Assembly: GCA_024236015.1 (NCBI GenBank)
Contig: JACKLK010000001.1
Location: 372,001 to 436,000 of the forward strand
DNA from: Rhodoferax sp.
Lineage (GTDB): Bacteria > Pseudomonadota > Gammaproteobacteria > Burkholderiales > Burkholderiaceae_C
DNA: 64,000 bases
Direction of reading: 5' to 3'
Shown here: one piece after another, positions 47,381 through 55,511 of the stretch
Position numbering within the stretch: the stretch's first letter is position 1
Layout: the number at the start of each line of letters is the position of its first letter
Notes under the pieces: model-generated
Told to the model about the DNA's origin: nothing
The model's input: the letters and a program-made list of their open reading frames with translations, nothing else
Database searches by the model: none
Position numbers and translations under genes: made by a program

Positions 47381-49489
47381 ATGTCCTACCTCGTGTTAGC
47401 CCGCAAATACCGTCCGAGGCACTTCGGCGAGATGGTGGGGCAGGAGCACGTGGTGCGCGCCCTGACCAACGCGCTGGACACGCAGCGCCTGCACCATGCC
47501 TACCTGTTCACCGGCACACGCGGCGTGGGCAAGACGACGGTGTCGCGGATCCTGGCCAAGTCGCTCAACTGCCTGGGCGCCGACGGCAACGGCGGCATCA
47601 CGTCGACGCCGTGCGGCGTGTGCCAGGCCTGCTGCGACATCGATGCCGGTCGCTTCATCGACTACACCGAACTCGACGCCGCATCCAATCGCGGCATCGA
47701 CGACGTGCAGACGCTGCTCGAGCAGGCGGTCTACAAACCGGTGCAGGGCCGCTTCAAGGTCTTCATGATCGACGAAGTGCACATGCTGACGACGCCGGCG
47801 TTCAACGCCATGCTCAAGACGCTGGAGGAGCCGCCGGACTACCTGAAGTTCGTGCTCGCGACGACCGATCCGCAGAAGGTGCCGGTCACGGTGTTGTCGC
47901 GGTGCCTGCAGTTCAACCTGCGGCCGATGGCGCCCGACACGGTGCGCGAACATCTGACGCGCGTGCTCGAGGCCGAATCGGTGGCCGTCGATGCGCAGTC
48001 GCTGCGCTTGCTCGCGCGTGCGGCGCGCGGCTCGATGCGCGACGCCCTGTCGTTGACCGACCAGGCGATCGCCTTCGGGGCCGGCAGCCTGACCGAGGAC
48101 AACGTGCGGCACATGCTGGGCAGTGTCGACCGCGGTTTCGTGCTGCGCCTGATCGAGGCCCTGGCCCTGGGTGACGGCAGGACGGTGGTCGAGACGGTGG
48201 AGCAGCTGCGCGTGAACGGGCTGAATCCGGCCTCGCTGCTCGAGGAGATGGGGGCGGTGCTGCAGCACATGGCCGTGCACCAGGCCGTGCCGGATGCCAC
48301 GGACGACGCCGATCCCGAGGCACAGGACGTATCGCGCCTGGCCGCGCTGATGCCGCCCGACGAGACCCAGTTGCTGTACAGCATGTGTCTGCACGGCGGC
48401 GGCGAGCTGGGCCTGGCGCCGGATGAATATGCCGCGCTGACGATGGTGTTGCTGCGCTTGCTGGCATTCAAGCCGACGGCGCCGCAGGAAAAAAAAACTC
48501 TGAATGACAGCCGGCCGGCCGCCGCGGCGCCGGTATCCGCACGCTCCGCGGCCGCGCCGCGAGCGCCAGCGCCAGCGCCAGTGCCAGTGTCGCTGCAGGC
48601 CGCGCAGGCGGCTGCCGCACCGGCTGCGGCAACTCCGGCAGCTTCGGCAGCTCCGGCAGCTCCGGCAGCTCCGGCAGCTCCGGCAGCTCCGGCAGCTCCG
48701 GCAGCTCCGGCAGCTCCGGCAGCTCCGGCAGCTTCGACAGCTTCGGCTATGGCAGCAGCGCCGGCAGCGCCGGCTGCGCCGGTCGAGGAGCCCGCGGCCG
48801 AGGCCGTGTCGGACGGGCGCGCCGCAGCCCCCGCGCAGCACGATGCCGCTGGCGCAGAACGGGTTGCCGGCGGCCCGGCTCACGCATCCGGAGCATCCGG
48901 AGCATCGCCCGTGCCGCCAGGGCGTCGGTTGTCGGTGGTGCAGGGCGGTACCACCCATGCGTCCGCACGTACCGCGGATGCGGACCCGGATGTCCCTCCC
49001 CACGGTCGGGACGACGATCGTGTGGTCGCGGTACCGGTGCGCCAGCAGGCCGACGGGCGCAACGACGTGGTGCGACCGGGGCAGGCGCCGGCACCGCTGG
49101 TGCCGACCGAGGAGGGCGATTTCTGGTTCGCCACGGTGCAGCAACTGGTGGCGGCGCAGGCGGTCACCGCACTGGCGCGCGAACTGGCCCTGCAATCGCA
49201 GCTGGTGGGGCGCGACTCCGACCAGTGGATCCTGCGTGTCGAGCGCGAGGCCTTGCAGCAGGCGGGCAGCCGCGAGCGGCTCACGACGGCCCTGCAGGCG
49301 GCCGGGCATCCGGTCACGCTGCTGGTGGAGATCGGACGGGTCACCGACAGTCCGGCGCGCCGGCTGGCGGCGGCTGCGGCCGAACGCCAGCTGGCGGCCG
49401 AGCAGCTCATCTTCGACGATCCGTTCGTGCAGACGATGATGCGCGAGTTTGGGGCGAAAATCGTCACTGGCAGTATTCGACCCCTCTAG
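47381..49489 (+). CDS. dnaX: DNA polymerase III subunits tau and gamma
   Basis: 702 aa as tau. Clamp-loader ATPase: Walker A GTRGVGKT (45-52), zinc cysteines C64, C78, C81 and C84, Walker B DEVH (131-134) and the LSRCLQF sensor region. After residue 370 comes a long Ala/Pro linker coded by a 9-bp repeat, then the tau-specific C-terminal domain that binds polymerase alpha. A run of nine A at 48489-48497 could cause slippage; both other frames stop within four codons, giving a gamma form of about 375 aa. dnaX-ybaB-recR order is conserved. Confidence 0.95.
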   Translation: MSYLVLARKYRPRHFGEMVGQEHVVRALTNALDTQRLHHAYLFTGTRGVGKTTVSRILAKSLNCLGADGNGGITSTPCGVCQACCDIDAGRFIDYTELDAASNRGIDDVQTLLEQAVYKPVQGRFKVFMIDEVHMLTTPAFNAMLKTLEEPPDYLKFVLATTDPQKVPVTVLSRCLQFNLRPMAPDTVREHLTRVLEAESVAVDAQSLRLLARAARGSMRDALSLTDQAIAFGAGSLTEDNVRHMLGSVDRGFVLRLIEALALGDGRTVVETVEQLRVNGLNPASLLEEMGAVLQHMAVHQAVPDATDDADPEAQDVSRLAALMPPDETQLLYSMCLHGGGELGLAPDEYAALTMVLLRLLAFKPTAPQEKKTLNDSRPAAAAPVSARSAAAPRAPAPAPVPVSLQAAQAAAAPAAATPAASAAPAAPAAPAAPAAPAAPAAPAAPAAPAASTASAMAAAPAAPAAPVEEPAAEAVSDGRAAAPAQHDAAGAERVAGGPAHASGASGASPVPPGRRLSVVQGGTTHASARTADADPDVPPHGRDDDRVVAVPVRQQADGRNDVVRPGQAPAPLVPTEEGDFWFATVQQLVAAQAVTALARELALQSQLVGRDSDQWILRVEREALQQAGSRERLTTALQAAGHPVTLLVEIGRVTDSPARRLAAAAAERQLAAEQLIFDDPFVQTMMREFGAKIVTGSIRPL
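48489..48497 (+). promoter_or_regulatory. Probable dnaX slippage site (A9)
   Basis: Nine consecutive A residues in codons 370-373 (GAA AAA AAA ACT). In the -1 frame the next codons are AAC TCT GAA TGA; in the +1 frame CTC TGA. GC-rich inverted repeats (CCGGCCGGCCGCCGCGGCGC region, 48511-48533) follow. dnaX genes commonly make gamma by ribosomal frameshifting (E. coli) or transcriptional slippage (Thermus, A9). Confidence 0.7.
48638..48736 (+). repeat. 9-bp tandem repeat (GCAGCTCCG) in dnaX
   Basis: Eleven contiguous 9-bp units: nine perfect GCAGCTCCG copies (48647-48727) flanked on each side by the variant GCAGCTTCG. In frame they code for Ala-Ala-Pro repeats in the linker between the gamma part and the tau-specific domain. 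Such a perfect array is prone to copy-number change without loss of frame. Confidence 0.95.
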
Positions 49490-49596
49490 GCCGGTCACGC
49501 CGCGGCAACGCGTGTGGTTCGGCCCTGAACGGCGTCGCCGCACCCTTGCGCCGTGCGGCGATCGAACATCAAGCAAACAACGGAAGGAACGACACC

Positions 49597-49938
49597 ATGT
49601 TCAACAAAGGACAACTCGCAGGTCTGATGAAGCAGGCGCAGGCCATGCAGGACAACATGAAGAAGGCGCAGGACGAGCTGGCCAGCATCGAGGTGACGGG
49701 CGAGTCCGGTGCCGGCCTGGTCACGGTCGTGATGACCTGCAAGCACGACGTGCGCAGGGTCACCATCGACCCCAGCCTGCTGGCCGACGACAAGGACATG
49801 CTCGAGGACCTGGTCGCCGCCGCGTTCAATGCGGCGGTGCGCAAGGCCGAGGAAACCACGACCGAGAAGATGGGCAAGATCACGGCGGGCATGCCGGGTA
49901 TGCCGGGCCTGCCCGGCGGCATGAAGCTGCCGTTCTAG
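49597..49938 (+). CDS. ybaB: YbaB/EbfC family nucleoid-associated protein
   Basis: 113 aa from ATG 49597 with GGAAGGA upstream. MFNKGQLAGLMKQAQAMQ and the helix-sheet pattern through GLVTVVMTCKHDVRRVTIDP are typical; the C-terminus is Met/Pro/Gly-rich. It forms DNA-binding dimers. It lies between dnaX and recR, the invariant neighbours of this family, with 18 bp to recR. Confidence 0.95.
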   Translation: MFNKGQLAGLMKQAQAMQDNMKKAQDELASIEVTGESGAGLVTVVMTCKHDVRRVTIDPSLLADDKDMLEDLVAAAFNAAVRKAEETTTEKMGKITAGMPGMPGLPGGMKLPF

Positions 49939-49956
49939 TTGCCCGCTTGACACCGC

Positions 49957-50547
49957 ATGGCAGACTCGAACGCGCTCGAAGGCCTGATACAGGCGCTGCG
50001 CCGCCTGCCGGGCGTGGGCGTGAAGTCCGCCTCGCGCATGGCCTATCACCTGCTGCAACATGATCGCGCCGGCGCACGCACCTTGTCCGTCGCGCTGGCC
50101 CACGCCTGCGATGCGGTGCGCCATTGCGAGCGCTGCCATACCTTCACCGAGGCGCAGTTGTGCCACACCTGCCTGGACCCGCGGCGCGACGTCACGCGCC
50201 TGTGTGTCGTCGAGACGCCGGCCGACCAGTCGGCGGTCGAGCGCACCGGTGCCTATCGCGGCCTGTATTTCGTGTTGATGGGCAAGCTCAATCCGCTCGA
50301 TGGCATCGGTCCGCGCGACATCGGCCTGGGCAAGTTGTTCGAACGCGCCACGGACGGCATCGTCGAGGAGGTGATCCTGGCGACCAATTTCACGGCCGAG
50401 GGCGAGGCAACGGCCCATGTGATCAGCGAGGGCCTGCGTGCGCGCGGCTTGCGCGTCACGCGGCTGGCACGGGGTGTTCCCGTGGGCAGCGAACTCGAAT
50501 ATGTCGATCTGGGCACCATCGCGCATGCGCTGGTCGATCGGCGCTGA
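49957..50547 (+). CDS. recR: Recombination protein RecR
   Basis: 196 aa. The helix-hairpin-helix LRRLPGVGVKSASRMAYHLL, the zinc finger CERCHTFTEAQLCHTC, and the Toprim domain (VVETPADQSAVE, GIGPRDIGL) are all present. With RecO and RecF it loads RecA at gaps. Placement after dnaX-ybaB is standard. Confidence 0.96.
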   Translation: MADSNALEGLIQALRRLPGVGVKSASRMAYHLLQHDRAGARTLSVALAHACDAVRHCERCHTFTEAQLCHTCLDPRRDVTRLCVVETPADQSAVERTGAYRGLYFVLMGKLNPLDGIGPRDIGLGKLFERATDGIVEEVILATNFTAEGEATAHVISEGLRARGLRVTRLARGVPVGSELEYVDLGTIAHALVDRR

Positions 50548-50575
50548 GGCCCGGGTCGGGCCGCGGAGTCTGCAC

Positions 50576-50983
50576 ATGGTTTTCAGTCTTGCCCACTGGT
50601 GTGTGCTGGTCGCCAGCCTGTTGCCGATCGTGTGCGCGGGCATCGCCAAGTACGGCACGTTTGGCAAGCGCCGCAGCGAAGGGGGCTTCGACAATGACGA
50701 TCCGCGCGGCTGGCTGGCACGGCAGACGGGCTGGCGCGCACGCGCCAATGCAGCCCAGGCCAACAGTTTCGAGGCGCTTCCGTTCTTCATCGGTGCCGTC
50801 GTCATCGCACAGCAGCTGGGCGCCGATCCGGCCCGCGTCGACGGGCTTGCCGCCGCCTTCGTATTGCTGCGTATCGTGTATGTCGGCCTGTATGTGGCGG
50901 GCGTTGCCACCATGCGCACGCTCGTGTGGACATCGGCACTGGCGGTGAATATCGCGATCCTGTTCTCCGCGCGCATGGGCTGA
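50576..50983 (+). CDS. MAPEG family membrane protein
   Basis: 135 aa from ATG 50576. Four membrane helices (about 1-22, 61-80, 87-106 and 111-131) and the family motif RANAAQANSFEALPFFIGAV between the first and second identify the MAPEG group (eicosanoid/glutathione metabolism in eukaryotes). Bacterial members have no settled role. It follows recR by 28 bp. Confidence 0.88.
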   Translation: MVFSLAHWCVLVASLLPIVCAGIAKYGTFGKRRSEGGFDNDDPRGWLARQTGWRARANAAQANSFEALPFFIGAVVIAQQLGADPARVDGLAAAFVLLRIVYVGLYVAGVATMRTLVWTSALAVNIAILFSARMG

Positions 50984-51121
50984 GCCACTGCCGCGTCGCG
51001 CTGGCGCGGTGTTTTCCCCTACGTAGTATCCCGTGCGGGAAGGTCCCGATGCGGTGGCGCCGCTGCTTTGCTAGTCTTGCAGCGACGGCATTCTTGGGGT
51101 GTGGACGTGTCTGGTCGGCGC
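50984..51121 (+). promoter_or_regulatory. Upstream region of the binding-protein gene with CTACGTAG palindrome
   Basis: 138 bp. It contains the palindrome CTACGTAG near 51020-51027 after a TTTTCCC stretch and TTTGCTAGTCTTG, which may hold a -10. A regulator site is possible but none is recognised. No RNA gene is seen. Confidence 0.3.
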
Positions 51122-52153
51122 ATGGTTCGGCGAACTTTCTTGCTGGGCGCAGCTGGGGCTGCGCTCGGCGCACGCATGGTCGGTGCACAGTCGTCGGCCC
51201 GGCCGGAGAAAAGCCGGCTGGTCATCGCGCTGGGAGCGAAGGCATCGCTGCAACACCTTCCGCTGACCATCGCCGAGCGCTTGAACTTCTTTGCCGCCGA
51301 GCGCCTGGAGGTCGAGATCCTGGACCTGGGCACGGGCGTGCGTGCCCAGCAGTCGGTGATGGAGGGGGCAGCCGATGTTGCCTGTGGCACGTTCGAAGGC
51401 CTGCTCGATCCGCTGGCACGCAAGCACCTGCTGCAGGCCTTCGTGTTGCTGGCGCGCGCACCCCAGGTCGCGTTCGGTGTGTCGACACGCACCATGCCGA
51501 TGCTCAAGCGCGTACCGGACCTGCGCGGACGCAAGATCGCGCTGGCGGCGCCGGGAACGTCGGCGCAACTGGTGGCGGCCCTGGTGCTGGCCCGTCACGG
51601 GCTGACATTGAAGGACGTGCAACTGGTCGACGCCGGCGCCACGGGGGCGGCCTTGCAGGCCGTGCGCACCGGAAGCGCCGATGCCATCGTGCACATGGAA
51701 CCCGTGATCACGATGCTCGAGCAAAAGGGGGACATCCGCGTCATCTCCGACACCCGCTCGCTCAAGGGCTCCCAGGACGTGTTCGGCGGACCCATGCCGT
51801 CCAACAGCCTGTTCGCGCCGGCCCCGTCGGTGCAGAACCATCCGAACACCATGCAGGCACTGACCCATGCGGTCGTGCATGCGCTCAAGTGGCTGCAGAC
51901 GGCCGGCCCCAGCGACCTGATCAAGGCGGTGCCGGAGTCCTATCTGCTGGGTGACCGCGGCCTGTACCTGGCGTCGTTCGGCAAGATCCGGGAGTCGATT
52001 GCGCTCGATGGCCTGATTCCGGACGAAGGCGCCAGGACGGCCGTGCGCGCGCTGGCGCGCCTGGACCCGGCCGTGGTGCCCGGGAAGATCGATCTCGAGC
52101 GTATCTACACCAACGACTACGCGCGTATCGCCAAGGAGAAGTTTCGCGCCTGA
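51122..52153 (+). CDS. NitT/TauT-family ABC transporter substrate-binding protein
   Basis: About 343 aa from ATG 51122 (MVRRTFLLGAAGAALGARMVGA); GTG starts 15-21 bases earlier are possible. The N-terminus has a twin arginine followed by Phe-Leu-Leu, a Tat-like signal, with cleavage near VGAQ. The rest matches NMT1/THI5-like or SsuA-like binding proteins (LTIAERLNFFAAERLEVEI, GAADVACGTFEGLL). No permease or ATPase is adjacent, so its partners must be elsewhere. The ligand is unknown. Confidence 0.82.
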   Translation: MVRRTFLLGAAGAALGARMVGAQSSARPEKSRLVIALGAKASLQHLPLTIAERLNFFAAERLEVEILDLGTGVRAQQSVMEGAADVACGTFEGLLDPLARKHLLQAFVLLARAPQVAFGVSTRTMPMLKRVPDLRGRKIALAAPGTSAQLVAALVLARHGLTLKDVQLVDAGATGAALQAVRTGSADAIVHMEPVITMLEQKGDIRVISDTRSLKGSQDVFGGPMPSNSLFAPAPSVQNHPNTMQALTHAVVHALKWLQTAGPSDLIKAVPESYLLGDRGLYLASFGKIRESIALDGLIPDEGARTAVRALARLDPAVVPGKIDLERIYTNDYARIAKEKFRA

Positions 52154-52178
52154 TCGGCCGGTACGCCCCGCGGCTGCG

Positions 52179-53744
52179 TCAGTCGCGCGCGAGCTTGACC
52201 GGCTTTTGCTTGCTGCGGCCCGTGGAGCGGGACGACGCGGTACGCACCGCGGCAGCCGCGGCACGCGAGCGTGCCGGCAGATAGACGGTGATGCGCTGGC
52301 CCTGCTTGAGCGCCGACGATTCCGGCAGCTTGTTCCATTCGGCCACGCTGCTGGCGTCGACCTTGTAGCGGCGCGCGAGCTTGGCGACGGTGTCGTTCTT
52401 GGCTGCGCGCACGATGCGGCGCACCTGCAGCTGTTGGCGGCCGAGCGAAAGCTGGGCGTTCTCGGCAATGGCCTCGGCCACGTCCTCCCGCACTTCGGCC
52501 GAGCGGCGCACCAGCACGGTCGAGCCGGCCTTGATGACCATGCCGTTGGGGATCTGGTTGACGGCGCGCAGGTCGGCCTCCTTCATGCCGACCTTGCGCG
52601 CCACGTCGGCGGTGCGCATGGTCGACGGTGCCTGCCAGGCGGTCCAGCTGGCCAGTTGGCGGCCGGCATTGGCCTGCAGGTTGGCGCGAAAGGTCGCGGC
52701 ATTGTCCCAGGGCAGCAGGATCTGCGGCGTGCCCGCGGCCAGGATGACCGGCTTGTGCGCCGACGGGTTGAGCGCCTTGAAGTCCTCCAGGGCCACGTTG
52801 GCCAGCTTGGCCGCCATTGCCACGTCGATGTCGCGCGTGATGTCGACCGACTGGAAGTAGGGATGGTTCTCGATCACCGGCAACACCGTGTCGAGCCGGT
52901 GCGGGTCGAGCACGATGTTCTTCACCGCCTGCAGCTTGGGCACGTACAGCCGTGTCTCCGCCGGCATCTTCAGGTCTTCGTAACCGGTGCCCAGGCCGGC
53001 CTTGCGGTTGCGCTCGATGGCCCGGCCGACACTGCCTTCGCCCCAGTTGTAGGCCGCCAGCGCCAGGTGCCAGTCGCCGAACATGCCGTGCAGCTTCTGC
53101 AGGTAGTCGAGCGCGGCGCGGGTCGACGCCAGCACGTCGCGGCGGTCGTCGCGGAAGGCGTTCTGCTTGAGTTCGAAGTACTTGCCGGTGGCCGGCATGA
53201 ACTGCCACATGCCCGCGGCCTTGGCGCTGGAGACGGCCTGCGGATTGAACGCGCTTTCGATGAAGGGCAGCAGTGCCAGCTCGGTCGGCATGTTGCGCCG
53301 CTCGAGTTCCTCGACGATGTGGAACAGATATTTGCTCGAGCGCTCGGTCATGCGTTCGATGTAGTCGGGCCGGCTCGCGTACCAGCGTTCGCGCTCGCGC
53401 ACCAGGTCGTTGTCCAGGTCGGGCATCCGGTAGCCGCGGCGGATGCGTTCCCACAGGTCGGCTGGCGGCGTCAGCGTGGCGACGACGAGCGGATCGGCCT
53501 TGTTGGGTGCCAGCGGCGTGAGCGGGCCGGACGGGAACACCTTGGGCAGCGTGGCGGCCGGCGCACGGGCGGGCGTTGCCGGGGCCGCCGCGGTCACGGT
53601 CGTGCTCGGGTTCGCCGCTGCGGGCGGGGCCACGCCGGCGGTGGCGCCGCTGTCGGCCGTGGTCACGGGTGTGGGTACCGTCGCCGCGCAACCGCCGAGG
53701 AAGATCACCAAGGCCGCCAGCGCGAGCCGTATCCCGTTCGTCAT
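52179..53744 (-). CDS. mltD: Membrane-bound lytic murein transglycosylase D
   Basis: 521 aa from the ATG complement at 53742-53744. Lipoprotein signal with lipobox LGGC (C19), then an Ala/Pro/Thr-rich spacer, then the SLT domain with catalytic E163 in LLPFIESAFNP and GMWQFMPATGKYF. Two LysM-type repeats lie toward the C-terminus (about 390-435 and 445-495), and the tail is basic. It cleaves peptidoglycan glycan strands from the outer membrane. mltD beside yafS-rnhA follows the E. coli order, but gloB is missing between them. Confidence 0.93.
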   Translation of the reverse strand: MTNGIRLALAALVIFLGGCAATVPTPVTTADSGATAGVAPPAAANPSTTVTAAAPATPARAPAATLPKVFPSGPLTPLAPNKADPLVVATLTPPADLWERIRRGYRMPDLDNDLVRERERWYASRPDYIERMTERSSKYLFHIVEELERRNMPTELALLPFIESAFNPQAVSSAKAAGMWQFMPATGKYFELKQNAFRDDRRDVLASTRAALDYLQKLHGMFGDWHLALAAYNWGEGSVGRAIERNRKAGLGTGYEDLKMPAETRLYVPKLQAVKNIVLDPHRLDTVLPVIENHPYFQSVDITRDIDVAMAAKLANVALEDFKALNPSAHKPVILAAGTPQILLPWDNAATFRANLQANAGRQLASWTAWQAPSTMRTADVARKVGMKEADLRAVNQIPNGMVIKAGSTVLVRRSAEVREDVAEAIAENAQLSLGRQQLQVRRIVRAAKNDTVAKLARRYKVDASSVAEWNKLPESSALKQGQRITVYLPARSRAAAAAVRTASSRSTGRSKQKPVKLARD

Positions 53745-53845
53745 TGAAAACTCCTGTTGTTCGATCGTGCCGATCGACGGCTGGCGGCCGGGCCGGTCAG
53801 GCATGCCCGACGCGGGGCTGCCCCCGCTGTACATGTCGACCTGAC

Positions 53846-53851
53846 TAGAAT
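53846..53851 (+). promoter_or_regulatory. Candidate promoter -10 upstream of yafS
   Basis: TAGAAT in the mltD-yafS divergent gap. No good -35 is seen at 16-18 bp. A transcript from here would begin near 53858 and meet a terminator at 53949. Confidence 0.35.
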
Positions 53852-53927
53852 GGTTCGTGGCCACTGCGTGTGCGTTCGCGCGAACGGTTCGTCCTGCCGC
53901 GTCGCATTCGACGCCCCATCCATTGCC

Positions 53928-53949
53928 GCACCGACCGGGTGCTTTTTTT
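53928..53949 (+). terminator. Rho-independent terminator or attenuator 42 bp before yafS
   Basis: GCACC (53928-53932) pairs with GGTGC (53938-53942) around GACCG, followed at once by seven T residues (53943-53949). It stands on the plus strand upstream of yafS, not after any gene of that strand, so it ends either a short RNA or a yafS leader. Confidence 0.65.
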
Positions 53950-53990
53950 CATTGCCGCTGTAGCAGGGCGCTGGACGCAGTTTCACATTC

Positions 53991-54857
53991 ATGGACCGTC
54001 AAATTATAGGTTTGCAGGACTGGTTCCATACGGCGCGCGGTCGGTACATGCTCGACTGGGAACGCCGGCAACTCGACGAGGTCGTGACGGACATCTTCGG
54101 CTTTCACGCACTGCAACTCGGCTTGCCGCACCTCGAGGCCTTGCGCTGCAACCGGATGCCGCACCGCTGGCTGGCCTCCGACTGCCGCCCCGCTGACGAG
54201 ACACCCACCGCAACCCGGACAAATCCGGGGCACGGTAACACGGCCGCCGCCGGCGGTCAACGCGACGGCGCGGGACAGGCCGCGGCATTGGCCTGCGATT
54301 TTTCCGCGCTGCCGTTCCCGGCCAACAGCCTGGACCTGATCGTGTTGCCGCACACGCTGGAACTGCACCCGGACCCGCACGCGACCTTGCGTGAGGTCGA
54401 ACGGGTGCTGGTACCCGAAGGGCGGGTGGTGATCTGCGGCATCAACCCGGTCAGCCTGTGGGGCCTGCGCCAGCGGCGCGCCCACCTGTACCGGCGCCTG
54501 GGATTCGGTGAGTTGTACCTGCCGGCCGAAGGCGAGTTCATCGGATACTGGCGCCTGCGCGACTGGTTGCGGCTGCTGAGCTTCGAGGTCGAGTCCGGCC
54601 GTTTCGGCTGTTATCGGCCGGCGGTGTCCGATGCGCGATGGCTCGAACGCTTCCAGTGGATGGAGCGTGCCGGCGCGCGCTGGTGGCCGATCTTCGGCGC
54701 GGTCTATTTCCTGGTCGCGACCAAGCGGGTGCGGGGCATGCGCCTGCTCGGCCCGGCGTGGAAGACGGCCAAGGCGCGCGGCACGGCGCCGGTGTCGGTC
54801 GCCAATCGGCAGCCCCAGGGCTCGCGCCGCGCCGACCCCGCCGGCACCAGGTCCTGA
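53991..54857 (+). CDS. yafS: YafS-like SAM-dependent methyltransferase
   Basis: 288 aa. The class I methyltransferase core is seen in LACDFSALPFPANSLDLIVLPHTLE (motif II-III region) and LREVERVLVPEGRVVICGINP; the motif I loop is poorly kept, and the region between 60 and 100 is a low-complexity insert (ADETPTATRTNPGHGNTAAA). Position beside rnhA and mltD identifies it as the YafS relative. The substrate is unknown. Confidence 0.8.
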   Translation: MDRQIIGLQDWFHTARGRYMLDWERRQLDEVVTDIFGFHALQLGLPHLEALRCNRMPHRWLASDCRPADETPTATRTNPGHGNTAAAGGQRDGAGQAAALACDFSALPFPANSLDLIVLPHTLELHPDPHATLREVERVLVPEGRVVICGINPVSLWGLRQRRAHLYRRLGFGELYLPAEGEFIGYWRLRDWLRLLSFEVESGRFGCYRPAVSDARWLERFQWMERAGARWWPIFGAVYFLVATKRVRGMRLLGPAWKTAKARGTAPVSVANRQPQGSRRADPAGTRS

Positions 54858-54930
54858 GCCGACCCGGTGCCGCGGCCGCCGGCCTGGCGGGCGCCACCCT
54901 TCGAACAACATCCATGTGCAGGAGCGAGAA

Positions 54931-55398
54931 ATGAAGCAGATCGAGATCTATACCGACGGGGCCTGCAAGGGCAATCCCGGCCCGGGCGGATGGGGGGCCC
55001 TGCTGATGGCCGACGGTTCCGAGAAGGAATTGTTCGGCGGCGAGGCGTCGACCACCAACAACCGGATGGAACTGATGGCCGTGATCGAGGCGCTGGCCGC
55101 GCTCAAGCGCCCCTGCCACGTGATCCTGTACCTGGACAGCGAATACGTGCGCAAGGGCATCACCGAATGGATCGCCGGCTGGAAGGCGCGCGGCTGGCGC
55201 ACCGCGGCCAAGCAGGAGGTCAAGAACGTCGACCTGTGGAAGCGGCTCGATGCCGCCGTGTTCGGCGGCGGCCATCGCATCGAATGGCGCTGGGTCAAGG
55301 GCCATTCCGGCGACCCGGGCAACGAGCGGGCGGACATGCTGGCCAACCGCGGCGTCGAGATGGCGCGGGCGCGCGGACGTGGTGTCGGCGCGACATAG
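54931..55398 (+). CDS. rnhA: Ribonuclease HI
   Basis: 155 aa from ATG 54931 with AGGAGCGAG upstream. The catalytic D9, E47, D69 and D135 with H125 (KGHSGDPGNERAD) are all present. It degrades RNA in RNA-DNA hybrids; together with rnhB at 3988 the organism has both types. In E. coli dnaQ follows divergently, but it is not found here. Confidence 0.96.
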   Translation: MKQIEIYTDGACKGNPGPGGWGALLMADGSEKELFGGEASTTNNRMELMAVIEALAALKRPCHVILYLDSEYVRKGITEWIAGWKARGWRTAAKQEVKNVDLWKRLDAAVFGGGHRIEWRWVKGHSGDPGNERADMLANRGVEMARARGRGVGAT

Positions 55399-55511
55399 CC
55401 GACGCAAAGCCCCCGGTCTTTACGCAACAGACAACTGAAACCCCGGCGGCACTGGTACATTCGCGGGCGATTTCGATTTCTGTCAATCATCCAACCGGGG
55501 TAACTCCACCC

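Noticed and set aside
48638..48736. Tandem repeats as a CRISPR array
   Set aside because: Units are 9 bp, contiguous and without spacers, and lie in frame within a gene.
47396..49576. Minus-strand frame with Ser-Cys-Arg-Ser repeats in dnaX
   Set aside because: The repeats are the complement of the 9-bp Ala-Ala-Pro minisatellite; no independent gene evidence.
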